From NCBI RefSeq assembly GCF_030848945.1, contig NZ_JANHAX010000002.1, positions 62,001 through 126,000 on the forward strand: DNA of 64,000 nt, written 5' to 3'. The DNA is from Marimonas arenosa (lineage in GTDB: Bacteria > Pseudomonadota > Alphaproteobacteria > Rhodobacterales > Rhodobacteraceae). A program made the translations under genes and the position numbers. Numbering within the stretch: position 1 is the stretch's first letter; the number at the start of each line of letters is the position of its first letter. The notes under the pieces are model-generated. The model saw only the letters and a program-made list of their open reading frames with translations, was not told the origin of the DNA and ran no database searches. Positions 1 to 7,421 of the stretch are shown piece after piece.

Positions 1-415
1 CGATGTTGCGATCGGGGCGGGTAAGGCCCCAGTTTGCTGGGTATGCCGAGAAGGCGCGGGTCATGTCTTCGTGCACTGTCTTCTGGAGATCGATACCATG
101 GGCATCGCGCAGAGCACGAATGATAACATCGGTGCAGACTCCGCGCGTGCGCGGGACGTCGCCCCCTGGGTAGGCGAGGCTCTGGTAGGAGCCATCATAG
201 ATCGTGGTCACGCCGATCTGGGTTTCGGCGGCAGCGATCAGCGCGCGGGCCCAGTCGCTGGAAAAAAGGGACATGGGTGATGTCGTAGTGGCAGGAAGCG
301 GAACAGCATCGGTCAGCTTGGCTTGGGCGATGCTCAGGTTGTGGGGCCGGGCAAAGCCGATCGCCGCAAGCGTGAGCGCCAGGAGGACCATGAGGATTGC
401 GAACGTCTTTTGCAT
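1..415 (-). CDS. DUF1287 family secreted protein (partial, runs off the left edge)
   Basis: Reading the minus strand from an ATG at 415 gives an open frame to the window edge (138 codons visible). It begins with a hydrophobic signal-peptide-like stretch (residues 1-22, ending near GFARP). The mature part contains YDGSYQSLAYPGGDVPRTRG, then a GVCTDVIIRALR segment and an LQKTVHEDM segment, which are the conserved blocks of DUF1287 proteins. The family is small, usually exported, and has no established reaction; the invariant Cys after the GDVP block suggests a papain-like hydrolase fold, which is inference. The C-terminus is outside the window. No operon partner is visible; the next feature upstream is ffs on the same strand. 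Confidence 0.85.
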   Translation of the reverse strand, partial: MQKTFAILMVLLALTLAAIGFARPHNLSIAQAKLTDAVPLPATTTSPMSLFSSDWARALIAAAETQIGVTTIYDGSYQSLAYPGGDVPRTRGVCTDVIIRALRDAHGIDLQKTVHEDMTRAFSAYPANWGLTRPDRNI

Positions 416-689
416 GGGCGCAGTTTACGTGTGGTTGTGAGAAGTGGAAACTGATCCCCGCACGGTGGGCGGGCGCTTGCGCGCCCGCAAGCGGGATCGC
501 GGGGAGCAGAAAGAGTGCCCGGGACTTCGCTCCTCCGGCTCTTCACGGTCTGGGACAAGGTCGCGAGGCTCGTCGCCGCGGATGTGCGGGTTCGCGGTGA
601 AACGGGTTCGGTTATGCCGGTGAACTTACTCTCTCGGCGGCAAATACGCCTTTCGGAACGACGCCGATTTGCGAGGCAAACGCGCATGG
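416..689. other. Intergenic stretch between DUF1287 gene and ffs
   Basis: No convincing gene. Open frames here are arginine/serine-rich shadows without family resemblance. It holds a perfect 8-bp inverted repeat (GCGGGCGC at 469-476, TTGC loop, GCGCCCGC at 481-488) without a T-run, which may be a weak terminator or a repeat remnant. Nothing else recognised. Confidence 0.5.
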
Positions 690-787
690 GTGAGAGGCTG
701 GACAACGACCCAAGCGGGGCTCGTTACGGCTGCTTCCTTCCGGACCTGACCGGGTTGGCGAGGCGCTTGCCCGCGCCAACCTCTCGC
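690..787 (-). ncRNA. ffs: Signal recognition particle RNA, small bacterial 4.5S type
   Basis: The minus strand over 728-751 carries the highly conserved SRP RNA apical sequence, whose core is GGTCAGGTCCGGAAGGAAGC. Around it the ends pair: GAGAGGTTGG (776-785) with CCAGCCTCTC (692-701), giving the closing helix of a roughly 98-nt hairpin. This size and fold match the alphaproteobacterial 4.5S RNA, which binds Ffh and targets nascent membrane proteins to FtsY. The exact ends are estimated from the helix and from the promoter just upstream. Recognition is by sequence and is firm; the end positions may be off by several bases. Confidence 0.93.
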
Positions 788-792
788 CGCCG

Positions 793-821
793 ATATAGGC
801 GGACCGGAGAGGATTCGCAAG
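793..821 (-). promoter_or_regulatory. Likely sigma70 promoter of ffs
   Basis: On the minus strand a -35-like CTTGCG (816-821) and a -10-like CTATAT (793-798) are separated by 17 bp and end about 6 bp before the first base of the SRP RNA helix. It lies just downstream of the cpdB stop codon, so ffs need not depend on cpdB transcription. Confidence 0.65.
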
Positions 822-830
822 CCGGAGCGG

Positions 831-2735
831 TCAGAGCGTGACGCGGAAGCGGGCAAAGCCTTCGGGCGTGTTGCCGAGGTCTTCCAGCGGCGGCAATTGC
901 GGCTCGCCGAGATAGGCGCGGGCAAGCGGCGAGGTTTCGAACCGCAACCTGGCCCCGCCCAGCGGCGCAAAAGACCAGACCGGCACCACATTGGGCAAAA
1001 GGGGATCAGACTGGCGGATGTAATCAAGCAGAATGTCGCGGTTCGAGACCGGGGCCGTGAAGACGACTTCGGGGGGCGGGTCGGAGAAACCGATTCCGTA
1101 GATTCGATAGGAATTGGAGGCGACGAGAAAGACCTGGTCGTCAATGATCGGCCGGCTCTCGTGACACAGGGAGCGAATGCGCCAGGCAGCGGGATCGGTG
1201 ATCCGGCGGTGCGAATCGTAACGGGCTGGCCGAGACAGGTCGATTTCGTAGGTCAGGCCGCAGAGGATGTCGAACTTGTAACCAGGGAACGCGTCGTCAA
1301 GCAGAGGTGTGTCGTCGGGTGTGGCTTGTTCAACGTGGCAAAACAGGCTGGCGGAATGTTCGAGCCATTCCCGCAGCTGGCGGCCAGTGACCTTCACGGC
1401 ACAGATCGTGTTGGGATAGATGTACAGATCGGTGACCGACCGCCGGGTCAGCGGTCCAGCGGGAATGTGGGTGTAGTGGTCGGGCCCGCCCAGTCGCCCG
1501 GTCTTGAACGGGTTGGCGGCGGAGAGCATCGGCAGCTTGGCCAGCGGTGTGCCGGCGATGGCGTTGGCCAGATAGCAGGTCTGCGCCCCGGCGACGAGCT
1601 GGGTTGCCGCATCATTGCCAAGCAGCGCAAAGAAACTGTGCAGCGGCTGGAGCGTCCGGCCGATGGGTTCGCGATTGTAGCGCAGGGTTTCGGCATGGGC
1701 GGGTTCGGTGAGCGTAACGAGGTCGGGATCCTCCGGGGTAAGGCCGGCGATGATCCCAAGGGCGTCGCGCCGGGCCAGCGGTGTCACGCTGCACCGCGCC
1801 TCGGTGACGATCCACTTGCTCTCCGCATCGAGCGACAGGACCAGGTCAGCCTGGCCGAGATGGTTGCCGGAAAAGCCGGATATCAGCACCGGGGTTCCGT
1901 GGATGCGGCCGCGTTCGGTGTCGATCGACTCGTGCGCGGCTGGCGTGGCTGGGTCAGGTGGAAAGGTGAGATGGGTGTGCCCGCCGAGGATCAGGTCGAG
2001 GCCGTCGAGCGCGGCCAGGTCGATCAACGCGTTTTCCGCGCGGGCCTCTGGGGCGGCGGGGTCGATACCGCTGTGTGCCAGCAGGATGGTGAGGTCGCAG
2101 CCTTCGGCCCGGATGTCGGCCAGGGTGCGCCGCACCGCGGCGACCATGCAATCGGTGTCGAACCTGTCCGCGAGGGCATGATCCCAGTCTATGGTCTGCG
2201 GCGGTAGGCAACCGATAATCGCAACTCTAAGATCATGCCAGGCGCCGGTTGAGTCGCTGACGCGGCGTTTGAGAATTGCGTGGGAGGCAAAGACCATGCT
2301 GCGGTCGCTGACCGGACCGCGGTGCAGGAAATTGGCCGATACGACCGGAAACGCGGCGCCTTCGAGGGCGCGAAACAGGAAGTCGGAACCGTGGTTGAAA
2401 TCGTGGTTGCCGGGGGTGAAGCCATCGTAACCGAGCGCGTTCATTGCTGCAATCATCGGGTGCACCTGGCCGGGAGCGAGCCCGGTTTCGGCGGTCAGAT
2501 CGCAGACCGGGCTGCCTTGCAGGGCGTCACCGGTGTCGAAGAGCAGCGTGTTGGCCGCCCCGGCGCGGGCGGCCCGGACCAACGTTGCAGTGCGGCTGAG
2601 CCCGATCGTTTCGCTGGGCTTGTCAGCCAAATAGTCGAAGCCGCGCAGCGCACCATGCAGGTCGGACGTGTGCAGGACCCGAAGACGGATATCGGCGGTG
2701 GCGGAGTTTCGGGAGGAGGTCGCGTCGCTGGCCAA
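831..2735 (-). CDS. cpdB: CpdB-like 2',3'-cyclic-nucleotide 2'-phosphodiesterase/3'-nucleotidase
   Basis: 634 residues, close to the usual length of CpdB. The N-terminal calcineurin-type metallophosphoesterase domain shows its metal-ligand motifs: DLHG (25-28), D67/GD near 70, GNHD (109-112) and GGHTH near 251. The C-terminal half is a 5'-nucleotidase C domain. The FDYLADKP segment followed by GLSRTATLV is typical of CpdB rather than UshA. The enzyme hydrolyses 2',3'-cyclic nucleotides and then 3'-nucleotides. The frame opens with a TTG at 2735 and no ATG is available before the DLHG motif. No signal peptide precedes the catalytic domain, which is odd because characterised CpdB proteins are periplasmic; the protein may be cytoplasmic or the start may be misjudged. 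It stands alone, ahead of ffs. Confidence 0.85.
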   Translation of the reverse strand: MASDATSSRNSATADIRLRVLHTSDLHGALRGFDYLADKPSETIGLSRTATLVRAARAGAANTLLFDTGDALQGSPVCDLTAETGLAPGQVHPMIAAMNALGYDGFTPGNHDFNHGSDFLFRALEGAAFPVVSANFLHRGPVSDRSMVFASHAILKRRVSDSTGAWHDLRVAIIGCLPPQTIDWDHALADRFDTDCMVAAVRRTLADIRAEGCDLTILLAHSGIDPAAPEARAENALIDLAALDGLDLILGGHTHLTFPPDPATPAAHESIDTERGRIHGTPVLISGFSGNHLGQADLVLSLDAESKWIVTEARCSVTPLARRDALGIIAGLTPEDPDLVTLTEPAHAETLRYNREPIGRTLQPLHSFFALLGNDAATQLVAGAQTCYLANAIAGTPLAKLPMLSAANPFKTGRLGGPDHYTHIPAGPLTRRSVTDLYIYPNTICAVKVTGRQLREWLEHSASLFCHVEQATPDDTPLLDDAFPGYKFDILCGLTYEIDLSRPARYDSHRRITDPAAWRIRSLCHESRPIIDDQVFLVASNSYRIYGIGFSDPPPEVVFTAPVSNRDILLDYIRQSDPLLPNVVPVWSFAPLGGARLRFETSPLARAYLGEPQLPPLEDLGNTPEGFARFRVTL

Positions 2736-3003
2736 GATCGGTCGAACCTGTCTGAGGAACTGGTGACGGGCCGCTGCCCGCGATCCCGGGAGATATCTTT
2801 CGCGCCTCCGATGGCTTGCCGGAAGTGATTTCCAACCGGAGCCACGCGAGCGCTATCCTAGCTGCCCACTCAGGGGAGTGCAATGTTCAGAGTTGAGTGA
2901 TCGAGTGGACATACTCGTTTAGATTGCTGAAGCCGGGTATCAGTCGCCCGCACCATTGTCGTGCCGTGGCAATCATGCGACAGGGAAGACAAAGGAGAGG
3001 GAC

Positions 3004-3975
3004 ATGCGGGACGCGGAACTGGTGACTTTCGGCGGGTCGGGTCTGGACCGGGCGGCGCATCTGCGCGGCGATACGGAGGAACTGGCCCGGGCTGCGGCGG
3101 ACGATCGGGCACGCAGCATCGTGTTGTGGCGCGGCAAACCGCTGATTCAGGGGGAAGAGCGAGACCGGCTGGCGCGGCTGGCAATGGATCACCCGCTGGT
3201 TGCCGTCTCGGCGATGCCGCCGATCTTTCTGGGGATCGAGGCCGACGGGACGCCGGCCTTCGCGCATGACATTTCCGGCTGGCAACCCGAGGATCTCGAC
3301 CGTGAGGCGATGGGCCGGTTCCTGGACCCGACCGAGCAGCGCCACCCGGACGGGCCGGAAAACGCGGCGTTCTGCGAACTCAGGGCGCGGATGGTGGCGC
3401 TTTCCCCGCGGGATGCCGAATTGGCCGCGACCGCGAAGGCGATGTTCAGTTGGCATCGAAGCCATCGGTTCTGCGCAAAATGCGGGCAAGAGAGCCGAAT
3501 GGCGATGGCGGGCTGGCAGCGCAACTGTCCGGCATGCGGGGCGCCGCACTTCCCGCGCACCGATCCGGTCGTGATCATGCTGATCACGTACGGAAATTCC
3601 GTGCTGATGGGGCGCAGCCACGGCTGGCCCGACGGGATGTGGTCGCTGCTTGCGGGCTTCGTCGAGCCGGGCGAGACGATCGAAGCGGCGGTGCGGCGCG
3701 AGGTCGAGGAAGAGACCTCGGTGCTGGTGGGGCAGGTCGACTATCTGGCGAGCCAGCCCTGGCCCTATCCCAGTTCACTGATGATCGGGTGCCGGGGCGA
3801 GGCTTTGCGCCGCGAGATCAAGGTTGACCCGAAGGAGATCGAGGATGCGCGCTGGTTCACGCGAGAGGAGATCGGCGACGCATTTGCCGGCCGGAACCCT
3901 GTGCTGAAACCGGCACGCAAGGGCGCAATTGCGCACTTCATCCTTTGGAACTGGCTTGCGGATCGGCTGGATTGA
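3004..3975 (+). CDS. nudC: NAD+ diphosphatase (Nudix), NudC
   Basis: 323 residues. The architecture is that of NudC: a variable N-terminal domain, a zinc ribbon with Cys157, Cys160, Cys175 and Cys178, then the Nudix box at 218-240 (GFVEPGETIEAAVRREVEEE). It is followed at 250-256 by SQPWPYP, the motif that marks NADH diphosphatases. The enzyme cleaves NAD(H) to NMN(H) and AMP and, in other bacteria, removes NAD caps from RNA. The ATG at 3004 is chosen because AAAGGAGAGG lies directly before it; an upstream in-frame ATG at 2956 lacks a ribosome site. It probably stands alone or reads into the SRPBCC gene 60 bp downstream. Confidence 0.93.
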   Translation: MRDAELVTFGGSGLDRAAHLRGDTEELARAAADDRARSIVLWRGKPLIQGEERDRLARLAMDHPLVAVSAMPPIFLGIEADGTPAFAHDISGWQPEDLDREAMGRFLDPTEQRHPDGPENAAFCELRARMVALSPRDAELAATAKAMFSWHRSHRFCAKCGQESRMAMAGWQRNCPACGAPHFPRTDPVVIMLITYGNSVLMGRSHGWPDGMWSLLAGFVEPGETIEAAVRREVEEETSVLVGQVDYLASQPWPYPSSLMIGCRGEALRREIKVDPKEIEDARWFTREEIGDAFAGRNPVLKPARKGAIAHFILWNWLADRLD

Positions 3976-4035
3976 GGCGAGACTCGCGACCGCAAAACAA
4001 CCGGTAAACCGGGAAGCCAAGGGGACAGGCAGGCA

Positions 4036-4503
4036 ATGAAATTCAAGACACGAGAGGATATTGGCGCGCCGATCGACTATGTCTTCGGGGTGGTGTCGGA
4101 TTTCGAGACGTTCCAGCGCAAGGCACTGCGGCGCGGGGCTGAGATTGCCCGGCGCGACGCGCTCGAGACGCCGGGTGTCGGCATGGCCTGGGACGTCGCT
4201 TTTGCGTTCCGCGGCAAGCGGCGCGAGATGCAGGTGCAACTGGTCGACCACGAACCGCCGAACCGGATGTCGTTCGACAGCCGTATGCCGGGCATGATCG
4301 GGTATATGGGCGTGGAGTTGATCGCACTGTCGCGGGCGCACACGCGGATGGTGCTGGAGATCGAGCTCAAACCCGAAACCCTGTCGGCGCGGCTCTTGGT
4401 GCAGTCAATGAAACTGGCGCGTGGCTCGCTCAACAAGCGGTTCCAAGTTCGCGTGGCGGAGTTTGCCAAGACCACCGAGGACCGGTACGGGCGGATGGTT
4501 TGA
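4036..4503 (+). CDS. SRPBCC (START-like) family protein
   Basis: 155 residues. The N-terminus (KFKTREDIGAPIDYVFGVVS) and the pattern of a ligand-binding beta-grasp/helix fold fit the SRPBCC superfamily (polyketide cyclase/lipid-binding-like). Such proteins bind hydrophobic ligands in a deep cavity; no substrate can be assigned. GGGGACAGG precedes the ATG. It lies 60 bp after nudC on the same strand and could be cotranscribed. Immediately downstream the base composition changes to the AT-rich island, so this is the last native gene on the left flank of that island. Confidence 0.75.
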   Translation: MKFKTREDIGAPIDYVFGVVSDFETFQRKALRRGAEIARRDALETPGVGMAWDVAFAFRGKRREMQVQLVDHEPPNRMSFDSRMPGMIGYMGVELIALSRAHTRMVLEIELKPETLSARLLVQSMKLARGSLNKRFQVRVAEFAKTTEDRYGRMV

Positions 4504-4547
4504 GGGGCCGTTTTCACCGCGTTATTCTCGTTTGGGAGGATCGTGAA

Positions 4548-4566
4548 AAAAACGGTCGTTTCTGTC
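4548..4566. repeat. Left copy of imperfect direct repeat flanking the AT-rich island
   Basis: AAAAACGGTCGTTTCTGTC matches AAAAACGGTGGTTTCTGTC at 6353-6371 in 18 of 19 positions and in the same orientation, one copy on each side of the island. The copies may be remnants of an insertion site (attL/attR-like) or of a duplicated target. No integrase is present nearby. Confidence 0.5.
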
Positions 4567-4627
4567 CAGGTCACAATCCCCGGGTAAAACTCGCGTGATC
4601 GGCTAAATTTGGTCGGCAAAATCGCCC

Positions 4628-5470
4628 TCAGAGAAGAGCGCTTGTTAGAAGCCACGCAGCTAAGAAGGCGGCCAATGCCCAGATACCTCTCCGAAGATAT
4701 ATGTAGGTGTTGTAGCTAGGCCTTTCCGTCAAAGGGGCGCCTAGCGGTTGGACGTCACTTCTGGAAAGCAATGGTACCAATTCGTCTTTTAGGTGTTCTA
4801 TTGATGTGCAACTGCTGTGGTTGTGAGTAAAGAAGCGATCCTGCACAAACCCATTCAAGAAACCTGTAAAGCCGACGTCACTGTAGCTGTCTGGGCGAGC
4901 AGTGCTCGCCCAAAAAGGCCAATAATCTTTGATGCCAACATCGTTCACAAAGAGCTCTGTGCATCCATGCAGTCTCTGCGCATGTCTTCTGTGGCAAACG
5001 CTTCCTAAGAAGACAACTGTATCAAATTTTCCTTTAGGAAGGGTGCTCGCAAGACTGTCGACAATATCTGAGAATAGAGCTGAACCCATACTATGGGCAA
5101 AGACATTTACTGATGCGTACTCTCTTTGCGAAGATAGTATACTGATTTGGCTAGTAAAATTATTCCTAAAACCTGAAAGGCCAACTCTTGATAGTAAGTG
5201 CCAGCTGGACAGTCGATCCGTGTTTCCTCCGTTTCCGCGAACGGGCACAAAGTGTATCTCTCTGCCATCCCAAAGAAGCTCTTGCATCCTTGCTTCTTGA
5301 GCCCACCAGCCATTGGTTCGAATTCCAGGTATTAGAAAGACAAGATGAGGTGAATCATCCCTAACTCCTTCAAGTTCTTCGGGCTCAAGAACTTGAATGT
5401 CACTTTCGTCAAAATCGCCCTTTTCTACAGAGTCGAAAGCTAGTGTTATTTCTGAAATGTCTCGTGCCAA
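4628..5470 (-). CDS. Membrane-anchored alpha/beta hydrolase of the AT-rich island
   Basis: 280 residues. An alpha/beta-hydrolase core is visible: LVFLIPGIRTNGWW (43-56) would provide the oxyanion turn, AHSMGS (125-130) is the nucleophile elbow with Ser127, and FFTHNHSS (213-220) is a plausible catalytic-His region. The N-terminal 40 residues are acidic. The last 20 residues (261-280) form one hydrophobic segment, so the enzyme is probably tail-anchored with the catalytic domain in the cytoplasm. Substrate is unknown; lipase or esterase is a guess. The frame opens only with TTG at 5470, because a TGA lies three codons upstream. A perfect hairpin ends 2 nt before that TTG and contains its GGGGTGA ribosome site. 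AT-rich composition and codon use differ from all neighbours and suggest horizontal acquisition. Third gene of the island operon. Confidence 0.75.
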   Translation of the reverse strand: MARDISEITLAFDSVEKGDFDESDIQVLEPEELEGVRDDSPHLVFLIPGIRTNGWWAQEARMQELLWDGREIHFVPVRGNGGNTDRLSSWHLLSRVGLSGFRNNFTSQISILSSQREYASVNVFAHSMGSALFSDIVDSLASTLPKGKFDTVVFLGSVCHRRHAQRLHGCTELFVNDVGIKDYWPFWASTARPDSYSDVGFTGFLNGFVQDRFFTHNHSSCTSIEHLKDELVPLLSRSDVQPLGAPLTERPSYNTYIYLRRGIWALAAFLAAWLLTSALL

Positions 5471-5472
5471 TG

Positions 5473-5502
5473 AACGTCACCCCATGAAATAGGGGTGACG
5501 TT
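5473..5502 (-). promoter_or_regulatory. Hairpin covering the ribosome-binding site of the island hydrolase
   Basis: AACGTCACCCC (5473-5483) and GGGGTGACGTT (5492-5502) are perfect 11-bp inverted arms with an 8-nt loop. In the minus-strand transcript the 3' arm contains GGGGTGA, the only ribosome-binding candidate for the TTG at 5470, and the stem ends 2 nt before that codon. The structure should limit translation initiation unless opened. It could instead be a protein-binding palindrome; there is no U-run, so a terminator is less likely. Confidence 0.6.
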
Positions 5503-5587
5503 ACCTTTCTGGGCTCGGAAATCAACCTATACGGTGATTTGAGGGCCTATGAGCCTACCGAGTAGTATTGGACACCTCAAAACATGC

Positions 5588-5953
5588 TTAGACCACGCCA
5601 AGCTTCGGTTTATTCACGACGGATCGACCTTCTTTTGGTGCAGTCTGCCCTGCTTCTCTAGAGGCGGCGGTCGATGTACTCTCGGCATCAGGTTGCTCAA
5701 TAAGATCGAGTGCAGGTAGTGCAACCATCTCGATTTCATCATACTTTGGGTCATAAGAAGCAATTCTCCGACCTTTCTGTGTTTCTTGAACAGCCCACTT
5801 CATGAGTGCCATTGAGTTGCTAAAAAGCTCCTTCTTCGAACTGAGGCCACAGATGTTCACTAAGTTATCGATGATGTTCAGTTGGGCACGGCGTACGTCA
5901 AATTGAAGACGAACAACATCTTTGATTTTCTTAGCTGGTGCTTGAGCGTTCAT
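5588..5953 (-). CDS. Ribbon-helix-helix-like protein, possible island regulator
   Basis: 121 residues. Residues 12-75 read as a short strand (VVRLQFDV), a helix (RAQLNIIDNLVNICG), an SSKKEL turn and a second helix (FSNSMALMKWAVQETQKG), followed by a strand-like DEIEMVALPALD. This order fits ribbon-helix-helix proteins of the kind that bind short palindromes as dimers. The C-terminal 35 residues are low-complexity and probably disordered. The ATG at 5953 is chosen because GAAAGGAGAGAACA precedes it. It is the second gene of the island and the obvious candidate to bind the repeated half-sites in the island promoter. Assignment rests on pattern only; DNA binding is inference. AT-rich relative to the chromosome. 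Confidence 0.6.
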   Translation of the reverse strand: MNAQAPAKKIKDVVRLQFDVRRAQLNIIDNLVNICGLSSKKELFSNSMALMKWAVQETQKGRRIASYDPKYDEIEMVALPALDLIEQPDAESTSTAASREAGQTAPKEGRSVVNKPKLGVV

Positions 5954-6009
5954 TGTTCTCTCCTTTCTTGCTTGATGTTCATTTTGTAGGTGTGGACAGC
6001 TTGTTTTGT

Positions 6010-6204
6010 TTACACATTTGAGAGCTTCCAATTTTTACGGCTTCTGGGGTTAGGACTTCTGGGGTTAGGACTTCGGCCGCCTGGGGGAGGATCAGGTTCA
6101 TCGTCGTCGATGACGGTTACCTCCAGGAACCAGTCTTCCACTTCCAGTGTTCTTTCTTTCACTTTACGGCCCTTCGGGGCTCTATCTTGGTTGGACTTCA
6201 GCAT
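6010..6204 (-). CDS. Small charged proline-rich protein, first gene of the island
   Basis: 64 residues, not recognised. The N-terminal third is strongly basic (KSNQDRAPKGRKVKER), the middle is acidic (a DDDEPDPPP run), and the C-terminus has a tandem RSPNP repeat followed by a basic tail. No signal peptide or membrane segment. The ATG at 6204 is supported by ACGGAGG six bases before it; an ATG-like start six codons upstream has no such site. It lies about 50 nt downstream of the predicted -10 of the island promoter and 56 nt before the RHH-like gene, so the three island genes probably form one transcript. Small charged partners of this kind often act with an adjacent regulator or toxin, but nothing here proves that. 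Confidence 0.5.
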   Translation of the reverse strand: MLKSNQDRAPKGRKVKERTLEVEDWFLEVTVIDDDEPDPPPGGRSPNPRSPNPRSRKNWKLSNV

Positions 6205-6253
6205 ATCATGCCTCCGTGTCAAATCGCGGGTGGCCCTAAGACCATCAAAATCA

Positions 6254-6288
6254 ATGAGTAATATATGAGTAGATTTTACTCATGTCAA
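6254..6288 (-). promoter_or_regulatory. Island promoter with overlapping operator-like repeats
   Basis: On the minus strand TTGACA (6283-6288), a 17-bp spacer and TATATT (6260-6265) form a near-consensus sigma70 promoter pointing to the island genes. The spacer is occupied by an inverted repeat, ATGAGTA (plus 6265-6271) and TACTCAT (6277-6283) separated by 5 bp. A third half-site ATGAGTA lies at 6254-6260, 11 bp from the second, overlapping the -10. Bound protein would block polymerase, so autorepression by the RHH-like protein is the simplest reading. Confidence 0.7.
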
Positions 6289-6352
6289 GTTTTGCGTACG
6301 GTTTGAGAGAATGATCACCCTGAAAGCCAGGAAGCTATCGACAAAATTTGCC

Positions 6353-6371
6353 AAAAACGGTGGTTTCTGTC
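6353..6371. repeat. Right copy of imperfect direct repeat flanking the AT-rich island
   Basis: Partner of the copy at 4548-4566, 18 of 19 bases identical in the same orientation. It lies between the island promoter and pheA. Further downstream of both copies a short CAGG...ACA...CCCC..GG.AAAAC pattern also recurs, with different spacing, so the original duplication may have been longer. Confidence 0.5.
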
Positions 6372-6467
6372 ACAAATGGCCACGCTACCTGAAATCAGTC
6401 ACTTGCTCAGGACATAACCCCCCGGCAAAACCGGGGTGCTATTGGCAGGGTTTTGTCCCACGAGATG

Positions 6468-7298
6468 TTATCGTACCCGGTCCGCCGGGTAGACGCCTAG
6501 GATGTTGAGGTAGGACGTGAAATAGTCGAGTTCTTCCATCGCCAGCCGGACGTTTTCGTCATCGGGGTGGCCGTCGATATCAGCGTAGAAACGGGTGGCG
6601 GTGAACGAGCCGTCGACCATGTAACTTTCCAGCTTGGTCATGTTGACGCCGTTGGTGGCAAATCCGCCCATTGCCTTGTAGAGCGCCGCCGGAATGTTGC
6701 GGACCTCGAAGACGAACGTGGTCATCATGCCGAGCTTGCCGCGACGGGTCAGGTCCATCTCGCGGCCCATGATGACGAAGCGGGTGGTGTTGTGGCCGTG
6801 GTCCTCGATATCGCGGGCCAGCACGTCGAGACCATAGATCTCGCCGGCCAGAGCCGACGCGAGCACGCCCTCGCCGGCGGTCTTGTGCTTCGCCAGCTCG
6901 GCGGCGGCGCCGGCGCTGTCGGCGGCGGCATGGCCCTTGATTCCGTGGGTCTTGAGGAAGCTCGCGGATTGCGGCAGCAGCACCAGGTGCGCGCGGACGG
7001 TGTGGACGTCTTCGAGCTTGGTTCCAGGCAAGGCGAGCAGGTTGATGCGGACGCGCACGAAGGCTTCATCCACGATGTACAGACCGCTCTCGGGCAGAAG
7101 GCGGTGAATGTCGGCGACGCGGCCATAGGTCGAGTTTTCGACCGGCAGCATGGCATAGTCGGCGCGCCCGTCGCGCACGGCCGCGATCACCTCCTCGAAG
7201 GTTTCGCAGGGCACGGCCTCCATGTTGGGCCGCGCCTTGCGGCAGGCTTCGTGCGAATAGGCGCCGGGCTCTCCCTGGAAGGCGATACGCTGGCTCAT
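6468..7298 (-). CDS. pheA: Prephenate dehydratase
   Basis: 276 residues, the usual size of the monofunctional alphaproteobacterial enzyme. The N-terminus has IAFQGEPGAYSHEAC (5-19), the catalytic TRF triad is at 172-174 (HNTTRFVIMG), and a C-terminal ACT domain starts near 194 with the LES motif at 223-225, where phenylalanine feedback usually acts. It converts prephenate to phenylpyruvate in phenylalanine synthesis. The ATG at 7298 is preferred because AGGA lies nine bases upstream; the ATG at 7316 lacks a site. It is divergent from cycM. The gene is GC-rich and native, and marks the right boundary of the AT-rich island. A small hairpin, CCCCGG/CCGGGG at 6420-6436, lies past the stop codon. 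Confidence 0.95.
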   Translation of the reverse strand: MSQRIAFQGEPGAYSHEACRKARPNMEAVPCETFEEVIAAVRDGRADYAMLPVENSTYGRVADIHRLLPESGLYIVDEAFVRVRINLLALPGTKLEDVHTVRAHLVLLPQSASFLKTHGIKGHAAADSAGAAAELAKHKTAGEGVLASALAGEIYGLDVLARDIEDHGHNTTRFVIMGREMDLTRRGKLGMMTTFVFEVRNIPAALYKAMGGFATNGVNMTKLESYMVDGSFTATRFYADIDGHPDDENVRLAMEELDYFTSYLNILGVYPADRVR

Positions 7299-7421
7299 CT
7301 GCGGTATTCCTGTCATTTTTACCCGGAAGGGCGATTGGTCGCGGAAACTACACCTTGCCTTGAGCAAGGGGAAGCGGATAGATACGCGCCGACAGACGAC
7401 TCCAAATTCGGAAACGGGCAC

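Noticed and set aside
515..841. 108-codon plus-strand frame upstream of cpdB
   Set aside because: It overlaps the SRP RNA gene and its promoter and has no protein-like features.
6567..7421. Long N-terminal extension of the cytochrome c frame
   Set aside because: The upstream part is antisense to pheA; the real protein begins at the membrane anchor at 7422.
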